A stretch of 64,000 nt of DNA from Clostridia bacterium (GCA_017456605.1 JAFTJA010000003.1:1-64000); one strand, 5' to 3'. Positions 49,497-58,548 are shown, numbered from the stretch's first letter. Notes: generated by a model from the sequence alone, not told the origin. Made by a program: numbers and translations.

Positions 49497-49523
49497 ACGA
49501 AAAAACTTTTTGTGCATAAAATA
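49497..49523 (+). promoter_or_regulatory. Candidate sporulation (sigma-K/E-like) promoter
   Basis: AC (49497-49498), a 16-bp spacer and CATAAAATA (49515-49523) fit the sigma-K pattern AC...CATANNNTA. There is no good sigma-A match at this place. It lies 32 bp upstream of the first gene of the wall-binding cluster. Confidence 0.45.
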
Positions 49524-49555
49524 TTTTAGTAAAAAAAGTGAAAGGAGTGTATGTT

Positions 49556-49942
49556 TTGCCGGAAGGATATATTATTGTTCAGGTATACATAGCGGACCAG
49601 GCGATTCCCTTGGCAAATGCAAACGTAATTGTGTCAAAACCCACCGAAAGCGGTGAAGAGGTTGTGCGGATTATGAAAACCGACAGAAGTGGAAAAACGG
49701 CGATAATTGCTGTTCCCACGTCACCTGCGGCAAATTCGCAGACACCGGATGGTGGGGAAAGGTTTTTCAAATACAACATCCGGGTGGATTATCCGGGATA
49801 CCGAACGGTGGAGAATGTAAATGTCCCCGTTTTTGATGGCCAGACCTCTATCCAGCCCGTGGGAATGATACCTCTTGCTGAGGGGCAGGAAAAGGGCAAG
49901 ACCGTTACGGTTATTGAGGAAGAACCCTTTGAAAATGAATGA
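49556..49942 (+). CDS. Carboxypeptidase-regulatory-like (transthyretin-fold) protein
   Basis: 128 residues, mostly beta strands. IIVQVYIADQAIPLANANVIV and KTDRSGKTAIIAVPTSP, then YNIRVDYPGYRTVENVNVPVFDGQTS, match the carboxypeptidase-regulatory-like fold (seven-stranded, transthyretin-like). I chose a TTG start at 49556, with AAAGGAG 8 nt upstream. GTG codons nearer are too close to it. There is no signal peptide. It opens a run with two peptidoglycan-binding proteins and may help assemble a spore layer. Confidence 0.75.
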   Translation: MPEGYIIVQVYIADQAIPLANANVIVSKPTESGEEVVRIMKTDRSGKTAIIAVPTSPAANSQTPDGGERFFKYNIRVDYPGYRTVENVNVPVFDGQTSIQPVGMIPLAEGQEKGKTVTVIEEEPFENE

Positions 49943-49960
49943 AAAGGCAGGTGATTTGTG

Positions 49961-51358
49961 ATGGTAGGAAGACCATATATACCCGAGACGATAACCGTAC
50001 ATCTGGGTACTCCGGATTCGGATGCGGAAAATGTGACAGTCAGCTTTGCGGATTACATAAAGAATGTGGCGTCAAGTGAGATTTTTCCCACCTGGCCGGA
50101 AAGTGCCCTGAGAGCAAACATCTATGCCCAGATTTCTTATGCACTCAACCGGATTTATACAGAGTGGTATCCCTCAAGGGGATACAATTTTGACATAACA
50201 AATTCTACGGCGTTTGACCAGTCGTTTGTGAAAAACCGCGACATTTTTGAAAATATAAGCCGGATAGTTGATGAAATCTTCAATGATTATATCAGGCGTC
50301 AGGGGAATATTGAGCCGCTTTTTGCAGCATTTTGTGACGGCCGTGAGGTGACCTGTGACGGGCTTTCACAGTGGGGGACGGTGGAACTTGCAAATCAGGG
50401 GCTTGGACCATATGACATTCTTACATATTATTATGGTGACGATATTGAGCTTGTTCAGGACGCTCCTATTCAGAATGTGACCGAAACCTATCCGGGCACT
50501 CCCCTTCGGATTGGCTCTTCCGGTCAGGAAGTGCGGACAATACAGACTCAGCTAAACCGCATATCAAGAGACTATCCCCTTATTCCAAAAATTTCATCTG
50601 TTGACGGAGTATTTGGGGAAGAGACCGAGGATGCAGTGCGGAAATTTCAGGAAATTTTCAATTTGACTGCAGACGGAATAATAGGAAAGGCCACATGGTA
50701 TAGGATAAAATCAATTTTTGTAGCAGTATCAAGACTTGGGGCACTCAATTCAGAGGGGATAAAGCTTGCGGATGTTTCAAAGAATTTTGTGACAGAAATA
50801 AGACCTGGGGAAACAGGAAATCCGGTGAGGGTTATACAGTACTATCTGTCGGTTATTGCGACATATGACAACGCTGTGCCTGCTGTAAATATTGATGGGA
50901 TATTTGGTCCTGCTACCGAAAATGCGGTAAGGAGCTTTCAGCAGAGCAGAGGTCTTCCCCAGACCGGAGTGGTAGATGAAGCAACCTGGGATGCACTCAG
51001 TAGTAGCTACCTTGGAATCTTAGAGAACTATCCGCCTCAGTTTTTGGCAGAGGAGTATTCACCATATCCGGGCACACCCCTGACTTTGGGAACCAGCTCG
51101 GATGCAGTCAGAGTTCTTCAAACGCGGCTTGATTTTATATCAGGAGTTTATGAAAACATACCGTCGGTGGAGGTTACCGGATATTTTGGAGAGCAAACCC
51201 AAAATGCAGTTAATGCTTTCGCTACGGATGTGGGCGTGCCCTCAAAAGGATTTGTTGGACCTGTGCTTTGGGATTTGATAGAGGATACATACTTCAATCT
51301 TAAAAACGGCGACCTGAAAACACCGGGACAGTACCCGGGATATGCAGTGCAAGGTTAA
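49961..51358 (+). CDS. SpoIID-like and triple peptidoglycan-binding protein
   Basis: 465 residues. The N-terminal part (to about residue 165) resembles the SpoIID/LytB fold: ESALRANIYAQISYALNRIYTEWY, then TCDGLSQWGTVELANQGLGPYDILTYYYG. Three PG_binding_1 domains follow, each with GxxxxxVRxxQxxL and a FGxxTxxAVxxFQ turn: GSSGQEVRTIQTQL, GNPVRVIQYYLSV and SSDAVRVLQTRL. There is no signal peptide, which suits mother-cell proteins that reach the spore surface. The ATG at 49961 follows AGGTG. It is likely part of cortex or coat building, and the catalytic role is unproven. Confidence 0.8.
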   Translation: MVGRPYIPETITVHLGTPDSDAENVTVSFADYIKNVASSEIFPTWPESALRANIYAQISYALNRIYTEWYPSRGYNFDITNSTAFDQSFVKNRDIFENISRIVDEIFNDYIRRQGNIEPLFAAFCDGREVTCDGLSQWGTVELANQGLGPYDILTYYYGDDIELVQDAPIQNVTETYPGTPLRIGSSGQEVRTIQTQLNRISRDYPLIPKISSVDGVFGEETEDAVRKFQEIFNLTADGIIGKATWYRIKSIFVAVSRLGALNSEGIKLADVSKNFVTEIRPGETGNPVRVIQYYLSVIATYDNAVPAVNIDGIFGPATENAVRSFQQSRGLPQTGVVDEATWDALSSSYLGILENYPPQFLAEEYSPYPGTPLTLGTSSDAVRVLQTRLDFISGVYENIPSVEVTGYFGEQTQNAVNAFATDVGVPSKGFVGPVLWDLIEDTYFNLKNGDLKTPGQYPGYAVQG

Positions 51359-51373
51359 AAGGGGGAATTTAAA

Positions 51374-51907
51374 ATGGAAAACAAGATTTATTTTTCATAT
51401 CGTGACAATCCCAAAAATATTTATGAGCTTCAGACATACTTGAGGTTTATATCGCGATACATAAGGGCTATTCCAGATGTAAAGCCCGACGGAATATACG
51501 GCCCGGAAACCGAAAACTCGGTCAGGGCTTTTCAGCAAAGATTTGGTCTCCCTGCTTCAGGGAATGCGGATTTTGAGACCTGGACGAATATTGTAGAGGT
51601 TTATGACGATTTGGTGAGAACTCACAAGGTTTTGAGGCCGGTGCACGTTTACCCCGTTGATATTCCAAATTTAAAAGAGGGGGATGACTTTGAGGAGATT
51701 TATGTCCTTCAGGTTATGCTGAGCCGTTTGGCAAAAATATTTGGAAACATCCATCCGGTAAAGATTACGGGTGTATTCGACAGCGATACAAAAAAAGCGG
51801 TGGAGGATTTGGAAAAGTATTACAACAAAGAGTCAAAGGGCATTGTTGACAGAGAACTCTGGAACATTCTTGCGGATGTTTATAGTGGGTTTACCTACAA
51901 CGATTGA
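51374..51907 (+). CDS. Double peptidoglycan-binding domain protein
   Basis: 177 residues made of two PG_binding_1 repeats: IYELQTYLRFISRYI with DGIYGPETENSVRAFQQRFGLPASG, then IYVLQVMLSRLAKIF with GVFDSDTKKAVEDLEKYY. It has no enzyme domain and no signal peptide. The start ATG follows GGGGGAA. It lies 15 bp after the larger relative at 49961, from which it may have arisen by duplication. Confidence 0.82.
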   Translation: MENKIYFSYRDNPKNIYELQTYLRFISRYIRAIPDVKPDGIYGPETENSVRAFQQRFGLPASGNADFETWTNIVEVYDDLVRTHKVLRPVHVYPVDIPNLKEGDDFEEIYVLQVMLSRLAKIFGNIHPVKITGVFDSDTKKAVEDLEKYYNKESKGIVDRELWNILADVYSGFTYND

Positions 51908-51908
51908 G

Positions 51909-51937
51909 TTGACTTTTTGACATAATTTTGGTAAAAT
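51909..51937 (+). promoter_or_regulatory. trmB promoter
   Basis: TTGACT (51909-51914), a 17-bp spacer and TAAAAT (51932-51937), just past the stop of the preceding gene. Confidence 0.65.
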
Positions 51938-51947
51938 ATCAAAGAAA

Positions 51948-51981
51948 AAATCACCTTGGGGCAAAAGCTTCGGGGTGATTT
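51948..51981 (+). terminator. Hairpin between the wall-binding cluster and trmB
   Basis: AAATCACCTTGGGGC and GCTTCGGGGTGATTT pair across a four-base loop with several G-U pairs. It serves as a weak terminator for the cluster. As it lies just past the trmB promoter start, it would also be the first structure in the trmB transcript. Confidence 0.55.
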
Positions 51982-52023
51982 GATTAAATAAGTGTCAACA
52001 GCTGACGGAATGGAGAGGATTTT

Positions 52024-52671
52024 ATGAGAATGCGAAGAAAAAAACACCGTGAGGAACGTATGGAAAGCTGTTCCTCCCTTATGATAAAAGACATTCTTGA
52101 ATACAAAAACGATATAAAAGCTGTTTTTCCTGATGGCAAGCCCTTGCATATTGAGATAGGCTGCGGAAAAGGCGGGTTTATTCTTGAAATGGCAAAGAGA
52201 AACAAAGGCACAAACTATCTTGCATTTGAAAAAAATCTTGATGTTTTGGTGCTTGCCATGGAGAAGATAAAAAATGAGGGACTTACCAATGTAAAGTTTG
52301 TTCCCGGGAATGCCGAAATTCTGGGCGAGATGGAAACTGCCACAAAAGCTAGCCGGCTTTATATAAATTTTTGCGACCCGTGGAGCAAGCAGGGCTACAA
52401 AAAACGCAGACTTACCCACGAAAGGTATCTCACTATATATGAAAGAATTCTCGAAGAGGGCGGTGAACTGCATTTCAAAACGGACAATCGTGGGCTTTTT
52501 GAATTTTCCCTCAATTCCTTTTCGGATTTTGGGCTGAAATTAAAAAACATTACCCTCGATTTACACAACAGTGATTTCGAAGGTAATGTTATGACCGAAT
52601 ATGAAAAGCTCTTTTCAGAACAAGGACAGCCTATATACAGATGTGAGGCTATCTTTCGCGGGACTCGGTGA
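52024..52671 (+). CDS. trmB: tRNA (guanine-N7)-methyltransferase
   Basis: Methylates G46 in the tRNA variable loop with SAM. 215 residues. HIEIGCGKGGFILEMAKRN is the SAM-binding motif, FEKNLDVLVLAMEKI follows, and YINFCDPWSKQGYKKRRLTHERYL holds the signature DPWxKxxHxKRR-like core with Tyr in place of the usual His. GGELHFKTDNRGLFEFSL is near the end. GAATGGAGAGGA precedes the ATG. Its end overlaps the convergent membrane protein gene by 23 bases. Confidence 0.95.
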   Translation: MRMRRKKHREERMESCSSLMIKDILEYKNDIKAVFPDGKPLHIEIGCGKGGFILEMAKRNKGTNYLAFEKNLDVLVLAMEKIKNEGLTNVKFVPGNAEILGEMETATKASRLYINFCDPWSKQGYKKRRLTHERYLTIYERILEEGGELHFKTDNRGLFEFSLNSFSDFGLKLKNITLDLHNSDFEGNVMTEYEKLFSEQGQPIYRCEAIFRGTR

Positions 52672-53110
52672 GGAAAATATGAATTAGAATTCCTGCAGTT
52701 ATTATATGAGAAATAAGGACAGAAATAAACGCATATTCCGAGTTGAGCATAGGTTCCAAAAATCTTGTATGCTGAAAAAACCATCTGAAGATATAGCTCA
52801 CTTTGACACCATAAAATGAAGCCGCATTGTTTATGTAAAGAAGTGTTGAAAATGCAGCATAAATGAGGAATGAAACCGCTGCGGGGATGGCGTATTCTGC
52901 CGTGGAAAACGTGTTTCGATAGACTTTTCTCCAGTTGCGGCGATAAAGATAAAGAAACAAAAGAAAGGCTGCAATGTTGAGGACAAAGCATACATAACGA
53001 TAAATAACCACGGTTTCGCGGAAAATCATCAATGAAAATATTATTGAACAAAGAATAGACAAGCACAATGTCTTGATTGTTTCAATTACAGAGCTTGTTA
53101 AAATGTACAT
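52649..53110 (-). CDS. Small membrane protein, unknown function
   Basis: 153 residues with about four membrane helices (near 8-30, 38-57, 72-92 and 127-146). A basic loop YRRNWRKVYRNTF separates helices two and three. I recognise no family. I chose the ATG at 53110, with AAAGG 9 nt upstream. A TTG three codons earlier touches that site. The end overlaps the last codons of trmB, so the two genes converge. Confidence 0.62.
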   Translation of the reverse strand: MYILTSSVIETIKTLCLSILCSIIFSLMIFRETVVIYRYVCFVLNIAAFLLFLYLYRRNWRKVYRNTFSTAEYAIPAAVSFLIYAAFSTLLYINNAASFYGVKVSYIFRWFFQHTRFLEPMLNSEYAFISVLISHIITAGILIHIFLTESRER

Positions 53111-53169
53111 AAAAGTCAACCTTTCTGTTCCTTTTTAATGAAATTATTTTACCACAATTTTTTCAAATG

Positions 53170-53198
53170 TTCAAGTGCAATATGAAAAATATTATACT
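53170..53198 (+). promoter_or_regulatory. Possible promoter of the large phosphoesterase gene
   Basis: TTCAAG (53170-53175), a 17-bp spacer and TATACT (53193-53198), about 90 bp upstream of the ATG. The -35 element is weak. Confidence 0.4.
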
Positions 53199-53290
53199 TT
53201 TTCTTACTATATTCCAAGAAATTATATACATTTGTGTGTTAATATGTAATGGGAAATGTTTAATTTTGTTTCTTGAGGGAGGAAGTAAGA

Positions 53291-56200
53291 ATGAAAAAGT
53301 TTATTAGTTTGTTAACACTTGCGGCAATGCTGATTTCATTGTTTGCAGGAATTCCCGTTTCTGCGGCGGCAGATGCGGTTGTTTTTGAACAGACCTATGA
53401 AACGAATTGTACTGCGACAGATATGAAGACAGCACATTCCGGAAGTGCTGAAATTATTACTGAGGAAGGTACAAACAACAAGGTTTTGAAATTTTATGCC
53501 CAGTCGGGAGATGTGGAAATGGGTGTTGCAGGTGCAGCGGACGGGATTGCATCTGATGTATTCACCATTCAGTTTGACGTGCGTGCGATAAAACCCAATG
53601 CCGGACTTGCCATTGCCATCAACAATCCGTATCAGTCAAGCCTCAGCGGTTTTGGCACACCTTATCTTTACCTTTTGTCGGCAGGAACTTTCTATACCGG
53701 ACAAGTAGCCGGCAGCGGAGAGGTGGATGATAACTGGTATACTTTTTTGCTGACAGTTGATGCAAGCACTTTTAGAGAAAATAATACAACTCTCTCTAAC
53801 GGAAATAGAAATATTGTAACTGCCAAGTATAAATTGCGCGGTGCAAGCAGCTGGACGACCTTTACATACAGCGGCTCGCTTACAAACGCGGGCGCCCGTA
53901 TGGTAAATGATACTATACCTGCGAATATTCCGGAGGGAATCTCTTTTGCGACAATGGATGATTATGTAAGACCTCTTGGTAGCGGACTTACTTTTGCCGG
54001 CACAGAGTATCATCTTGACAACATCAAGGTTTGCCTTGACCCAGAATACACTGTTACCAATGCAGAAGAATCAGTAAGCGGAATAAAGAATATTTCATTT
54101 GGACTTGGAGCTGACTCAATGCAGAGAAATCTGGCATGGTTTTCAGAGAGTGATGCCACTGGCACTGTAAAGTGGCAGAAAGCAGACGAGATGATTGACG
54201 GAGCTTTCACAAGTGCTGCAAACACAGTGACTGCAACACGTGACAGCTGGGGTTATAATTATACCGGAACTCATTACAACAACAAGGCTACAATAACAGG
54301 TCTTGAACCGAATACCAAGTATTTTTATCAGCTGACAAACGGTGACAACAAGACAAAGCTCATTCCCTTTGAAACAGGTGATGGAAAAAGCAGTTTCAGC
54401 TTTGCTTATGTTGCTGACCCTCAGATTGGTGCAAATCAGCTTACCGTTGCAGAAGCGGGCGTTACTTGGGGAAGAACACTTAATCAAATTGCCACAGACC
54501 CTGTGTTTTCGGGAATTGATTTTATGATGTCGGGCGGTGACCAGATTAACTCACTTTCAGGCAGGTCGGGCGACCAGCCTATGTATGATGCTTACCTTGA
54601 CCATGATGAGATGATGAGTATAGCAAATACAGGAGTTTTGGGTAACCACGACAACTATACAGAGGGCGGACATTATGTGCATTTTAATGAGCCAAACTTA
54701 GATGAAAATTACGGTGCTACATATTATGCAAATCAGAAGCTCAAAGGTGCAAACTACTACTTTGTGTATGATTCGATGCTTTGCATTGTTCTCAACCTTA
54801 ACACATTTACTTTGACAAATCTGGGTTCAGCTGAGGCTGAAGCGATTGACAAAGCTGCGGCTGAAGAACACATTGAATACATCGAAAAGGTGCTTGAAGA
54901 AACAAAGGACAACAAGGAAATCAAATGGAAGGTTATTTTGCAGCATCAGTCACCTTACGGCGGAAGCTATCATAACGATTATCAGTGGAATAATAGTTAT
55001 GCGAACTCTTATGACCGTGATGAAGTTTTCCAGTTTATGAATATAAGAAAGTATCTTATCCCGGCGTATTATGAAAACGGAATTGACCTTGTTCTTTCGG
55101 GTCATGACCATACATATACAAGAACGCATATCATAAAGCCCCAAAAGGATACTGACGGCAACTATACCGCGTGGTCAGAAATTACACCTTATAACAACAC
55201 TTCGGGTTCCAATTATTATACCTACGAAGATGGAACAACATCGCCAACCTTTGTTAACTGGACTGACCTTGACGGAGTAACCTATGACAAGCTCAAGGTT
55301 TCATCGAAACCCGTGAAGGTTACAAACCCCGATGGCGTTTTGCACGTTACAGGATCAACGGCATCTGGTTCGCAATGTAATGATAACACTGCGCCAAACC
55401 ACTATGCGGCAGTGTCTTTGGGACACGAAGCAAAGCTTGAAGCCCTTGGGTTTGATGCAGGAATTCGCAGACAGGCGATAAAAATTGATGTAACACCAAA
55501 AACGCTTACCATTACAAACTATGGTCTTGGCGGCAACACATCAGACGTTAACCCGGCTGATAATGTTCTTGATACATTTACAATAGAAAAAACTGATGCG
55601 ATTGCTGTTCAGGGAATCGCACTTGAAAAAACGAGTACAACCATTGCTCAAGGTATGACTGAAACTTTGGCTCCGGTATTCACACCGGCAGAGCCTGACA
55701 ACAAGAACATAACATGGACATCAAATAATACATCTGTTGCAACAGTTGACCAGACAGGTAAAGTCACAGCAGTTGCAAAAGGTAATGCAACTATCACTGC
55801 AACAACTGCGGAGGGTGGCTATACTGCAACATGTGCTGTCACAGTTATTGAGAAGGTGGCAGTTACGGGTATTACACTTGATAAGACATCACTTTCAATA
55901 AACAAAGGTAGCACAAAGACTCTTTATGCAACAATTACACCATCAAATGCAAGTGTACAGGATATAACCTGGACATCATCAAATGAAGGGGTTGCCACCG
56001 TCTCTGCAAACGGAAGTATCACGGGTGTTGAGGTTGGAACTGCAACCATTACTGCAACCACGAAGGACGGCGGGAAGATTGCAACCTGCAGCGTTACAAT
56101 AACAAAAATACCTGTCACAAAGGTTTCCTTTGCGGTTTCTGCACTTACGGTTAATCCACTTAACGAACGCACAATGCAGCCCATGATTGAGCCATCTGAT

Positions 56201-57457
56201 GCGACTTTCAAGACGGTTTCTTATGTATCGTCAAATCCAAGTGTTGTGGAAATTGACGGAGGTACAGGGAAGTTCAAGGCTCTCAAAAAAGGTTCATCAG
56301 TGATTACTGCGACCGCAGACGGCATAAGTGCAACATATACAGTAAATGTAGTTGGCGGTGTGTTATTCAATCAGGATTATGAGGATGCAAGCAATACGCT
56401 GTTTTCAAACAGCAATTATGGCTGGTCTCGTGTTCAGGAGGAAGACGGCAACTGGGTTCTTCAGCTAAAGAGGGATGCCAATACCGCAAAACAAGCCGCT
56501 TATTATCCGGCAGGTCAGTTGGAGGCGCCTGACGGCACAGCACCGCTCCCAATAGGTGAATACGTTCTGTCTCTTGATATATGCAATATGTCAGATAAGG
56601 GTGCACCGATTTATGCACTTCATGCTTATCAAAAGAAAGGCACTGGCGGATTGTATACACTTAATATGCAAACCTTCGACGTAGGCGAGTGGTATAATGT
56701 AAAGATTGTCAATAATGGCGGTACATCTGTAGCTTACAGAAAAAAGGCGAATGAAACAGCTTATACAGTATTTGATGTTGCAACTTATTCACATAATATT
56801 TCAAGCGGAGAAAGCCGTCTTGTAATGTGGCTTGACAACTGGGATTATCTGACGGGATACCCCTCATATACCGAAGAACAGATTGCAAATGCTTACATCA
56901 AGCTTGATAATGTAAAAATCAGTTCGGAAATTGCAGCAACAGGTATAAGTCTTGATAAGGAGTCTTTGACTCTTGGCGTTGGAAGTACAGCAAAGCTTTC
57001 GGCTAGTATGCAGCCAAGCAATGCAACAGACACGAATATCACATACACATCATCAAATCCCAATATTGCGACAGTTGACCAAAAGGGAAATGTGACAGCA
57101 AAAGCCTTTGGTACAGCAACAATAACAGTAACAACAGTCGACGGTGGCAAGACAGATACCTGCGCGATTACCGTTTCGCTGGGAACGCCCACACTCACAA
57201 AAACTGCTACGAACCTCTTGTCGTGGTCATTTGAGGTGGTGGCAGACCTTGAAATTGAATCGGGCAAGGTATATGTAGGTGCATTTGATGCAAATGACAT
57301 ATTGATTAGTGTTGGGAAGACTGATTTCAACACCGAAGCAGCAACGGCGGTTGATGTGGAATTTGCTGACGGCAAGACAGCAAGTTATTTCAAAGCATTT
57401 ATATGGAACTCAAAACTTACGCCACTTACCAATGCGGTACGGCTTGAAAATGAATAA
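53291..57457 (+). CDS. Large secreted metallophosphoesterase with Ig-like domains
   Basis: 1388 residues. Signal peptide MKKFISLLTLAAMLISLFAG to VSAAA. Residues about 27-250 look like a LamG/jelly-roll domain. At 255-365 is a purple-acid-phosphatase N-terminal domain (ITGLEPNTKYFYQL). The metallophosphoesterase domain (370-760) has ADPQIG, GGDQIN, GNHDN, LQHQSP and SGHDHTYTRTH, all metal ligands in order. Three BIG_2 Ig-like repeats follow (about 765-1022, each with VTGITLDKTS-type starts and WTSSNxxVATV), a second jelly-roll-like part (1025-1215), a fourth BIG_2 and a short C-terminal domain. There is no LPxTG or S-layer motif. GAGGGAGGAAG lies before the ATG. Confidence 0.88.
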   Translation: MKKFISLLTLAAMLISLFAGIPVSAAADAVVFEQTYETNCTATDMKTAHSGSAEIITEEGTNNKVLKFYAQSGDVEMGVAGAADGIASDVFTIQFDVRAIKPNAGLAIAINNPYQSSLSGFGTPYLYLLSAGTFYTGQVAGSGEVDDNWYTFLLTVDASTFRENNTTLSNGNRNIVTAKYKLRGASSWTTFTYSGSLTNAGARMVNDTIPANIPEGISFATMDDYVRPLGSGLTFAGTEYHLDNIKVCLDPEYTVTNAEESVSGIKNISFGLGADSMQRNLAWFSESDATGTVKWQKADEMIDGAFTSAANTVTATRDSWGYNYTGTHYNNKATITGLEPNTKYFYQLTNGDNKTKLIPFETGDGKSSFSFAYVADPQIGANQLTVAEAGVTWGRTLNQIATDPVFSGIDFMMSGGDQINSLSGRSGDQPMYDAYLDHDEMMSIANTGVLGNHDNYTEGGHYVHFNEPNLDENYGATYYANQKLKGANYYFVYDSMLCIVLNLNTFTLTNLGSAEAEAIDKAAAEEHIEYIEKVLEETKDNKEIKWKVILQHQSPYGGSYHNDYQWNNSYANSYDRDEVFQFMNIRKYLIPAYYENGIDLVLSGHDHTYTRTHIIKPQKDTDGNYTAWSEITPYNNTSGSNYYTYEDGTTSPTFVNWTDLDGVTYDKLKVSSKPVKVTNPDGVLHVTGSTASGSQCNDNTAPNHYAAVSLGHEAKLEALGFDAGIRRQAIKIDVTPKTLTITNYGLGGNTSDVNPADNVLDTFTIEKTDAIAVQGIALEKTSTTIAQGMTETLAPVFTPAEPDNKNITWTSNNTSVATVDQTGKVTAVAKGNATITATTAEGGYTATCAVTVIEKVAVTGITLDKTSLSINKGSTKTLYATITPSNASVQDITWTSSNEGVATVSANGSITGVEVGTATITATTKDGGKIATCSVTITKIPVTKVSFAVSALTVNPLNERTMQPMIEPSDATFKTVSYVSSNPSVVEIDGGTGKFKALKKGSSVITATADGISATYTVNVVGGVLFNQDYEDASNTLFSNSNYGWSRVQEEDGNWVLQLKRDANTAKQAAYYPAGQLEAPDGTAPLPIGEYVLSLDICNMSDKGAPIYALHAYQKKGTGGLYTLNMQTFDVGEWYNVKIVNNGGTSVAYRKKANETAYTVFDVATYSHNISSGESRLVMWLDNWDYLTGYPSYTEEQIANAYIKLDNVKISSEIAATGISLDKESLTLGVGSTAKLSASMQPSNATDTNITYTSSNPNIATVDQKGNVTAKAFGTATITVTTVDGGKTDTCAITVSLGTPTLTKTATNLLSWSFEVVADLEIESGKVYVGAFDANDILISVGKTDFNTEAATAVDVEFADGKTASYFKAFIWNSKLTPLTNAVRLENE

Positions 57458-57471
57458 TTGAAGAAATCTGG

Positions 57472-57494
57472 GGCACCGCCGATTTGGCGGTGCC
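57472..57494 (+). terminator. Hairpin after the phosphoesterase gene
   Basis: GGCACCGCC, loop GATTT, GGCGGTGCC, 15 bases after the stop. The T run (TCGGTCTTTA) is poor. Confidence 0.65.
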
Positions 57495-57535
57495 TCGGTC
57501 TTTATTTGAGAAAATGAAAAAATTTCAAAAACTGG

Positions 57536-57564
57536 TTGACAAAAGAAAAAAGGTGTGGTAAACT
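57536..57564 (+). promoter_or_regulatory. infC-rpmI-rplT promoter
   Basis: TTGACA (57536-57541), a 17-bp spacer and TAAACT (57559-57564), at the head of a leader of about 140 nt. Confidence 0.78.
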
Positions 57565-57569
57565 ATCAA

Positions 57570-57692
57570 GGTAAAGCAGAAGGTCCGCTTCTCCCCTCAG
57601 CTTTTCGGCAAAAGGGTATTGAACTTGTTTTTTGAGTGCGGAGTTTTGTGCTTTCCGCACTTTTTTGTTTTTCAAAGGAGTGCAAACTATTT
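57570..57692 (+). ncRNA. L20-type leader with terminator, upstream of infC
   Basis: The leader ends in a strong terminator: AGTGCGGA (57635-57642), a loop, TCCGCACT (57654-57661), then TTTTTT. The region upstream can fold with GGTCCGC and neighbouring bases. This is the place and layout of the L20-controlled infC leader of Bacillota, where L20 binding favours termination. Confidence 0.72.
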
Positions 57693-57707
57693 TGGAGGTG
57701 TTTAGGT

Positions 57708-58223
57708 ATAGCTAAGCAAGAGTTGATGATTAACGAGGAAATCCGTGATAAAGAAGTTCGTCTTATTGGTCCTGACGGTGCGCAGCTTGGAGTTGTTTCC
57801 AGCAAAGAGGCACTTTCTATGGCTGATGAGCACAACCTTGACCTTGTCAAGATTGCACCTCAGGCAAAACCGCCGGTGTGCAAAATTATGGATTACGGAA
57901 AGTACAAGTTTGAGCTTGCCAAAAGAGAAAAGGAACAGAGAAAGAACCAAAAAGTCATTGACGTCAAAGAAGTTCGCCTCAGTCCCAATATCGATGAGCA
58001 TGATTTTCAGACAAAGGTTAATCAGGGAATTAAGTTTTTGAAGTCCGGTGACAAGGTGAAGGTTTCGGTGCGTTTCCGTGGCCGTGAAATTACTCACAGT
58101 GCAAGCGGAAAAGAGTTGCTTCTCAGAGTTAAGGATGCAATGGCCGAGGTTGGCGTTGTTGAAAAGGACATCAAGCTTGAAGGAAGAAGCATGGCTATGT
58201 TTGTATCACCCAAGAAAGCATAA
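57708..58223 (+). CDS. infC: Translation initiation factor IF-3
   Basis: Checks the initiator codon and keeps subunits apart. 171 residues. LMINEEIRDKEVRLIGPDG and GVVSSKEALSMADEHNLDLV form the N-domain. CKIMDYGKYKFELAKREKEQRK and VKVSVRFRGREITHSASG the C-domain. The start is AUA at 57708 (read as Met), placed 9 nt after GGAGG. No ATG, GTG or TTG fits that site. This fits IF3 homologues, whose protein begins at this point and which start with rare codons. Confidence 0.93.
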   Translation: MAKQELMINEEIRDKEVRLIGPDGAQLGVVSSKEALSMADEHNLDLVKIAPQAKPPVCKIMDYGKYKFELAKREKEQRKNQKVIDVKEVRLSPNIDEHDFQTKVNQGIKFLKSGDKVKVSVRFRGREITHSASGKELLLRVKDAMAEVGVVEKDIKLEGRSMAMFVSPKKA

Positions 58224-58282
58224 GATTTTGACTTGGATAGGACAAAAGCTTTAAAAAGTTATTTATGGAAGGAGTATGAAAA

Positions 58283-58480
58283 ATGCCTAAAATCAAGACA
58301 CACAAAGGCGCAGCAAAACGTTTCGGCGTTACAAAGAACGGAAAAATCAAAAGAGGTAAGGCTTACAGAAGCCACATTCTCAACAAAAAGTCAACAAAGA
58401 GAAAAAGAAAGCTCAGAAAGGGCGGTTATCTTGCAACTGCAAATGCTGCTACAATCAAGAGCATGATGCCTTACAAATAA
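58283..58480 (+). CDS. rpmI: Ribosomal protein bL35
   Basis: 65 residues, very basic. [20 protein letters not shown], then [22 protein letters not shown], are the family signatures. GGAAGGAG lies before the ATG. It is the second gene of infC-rpmI-rplT. Confidence 0.98.
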   Translation: MPKIKTHKGAAKRFGVTKNGKIKRGKAYRSHILNKKSTKRKRKLRKGGYLATANAATIKSMMPYK

Positions 58481-58508
58481 AAAGGCGCATACGTTAAAAG
58501 ATTTTTCG

Positions 58509-58548
58509 GTCCCAGACGGGACAAATTGAAACGCGGAGATATTCCGCG
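58509..58548 (+). repeat. Two hairpins between rpmI and rplT
   Basis: GTCCC-AGAC-GGGAC (58509-58522) and CGCGGA-GATAT-TCCGCG (58532-58548) lie in the 102-bp gap. Neither has a T run, so they look like RNA structure or protein sites rather than terminators. Confidence 0.5.
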
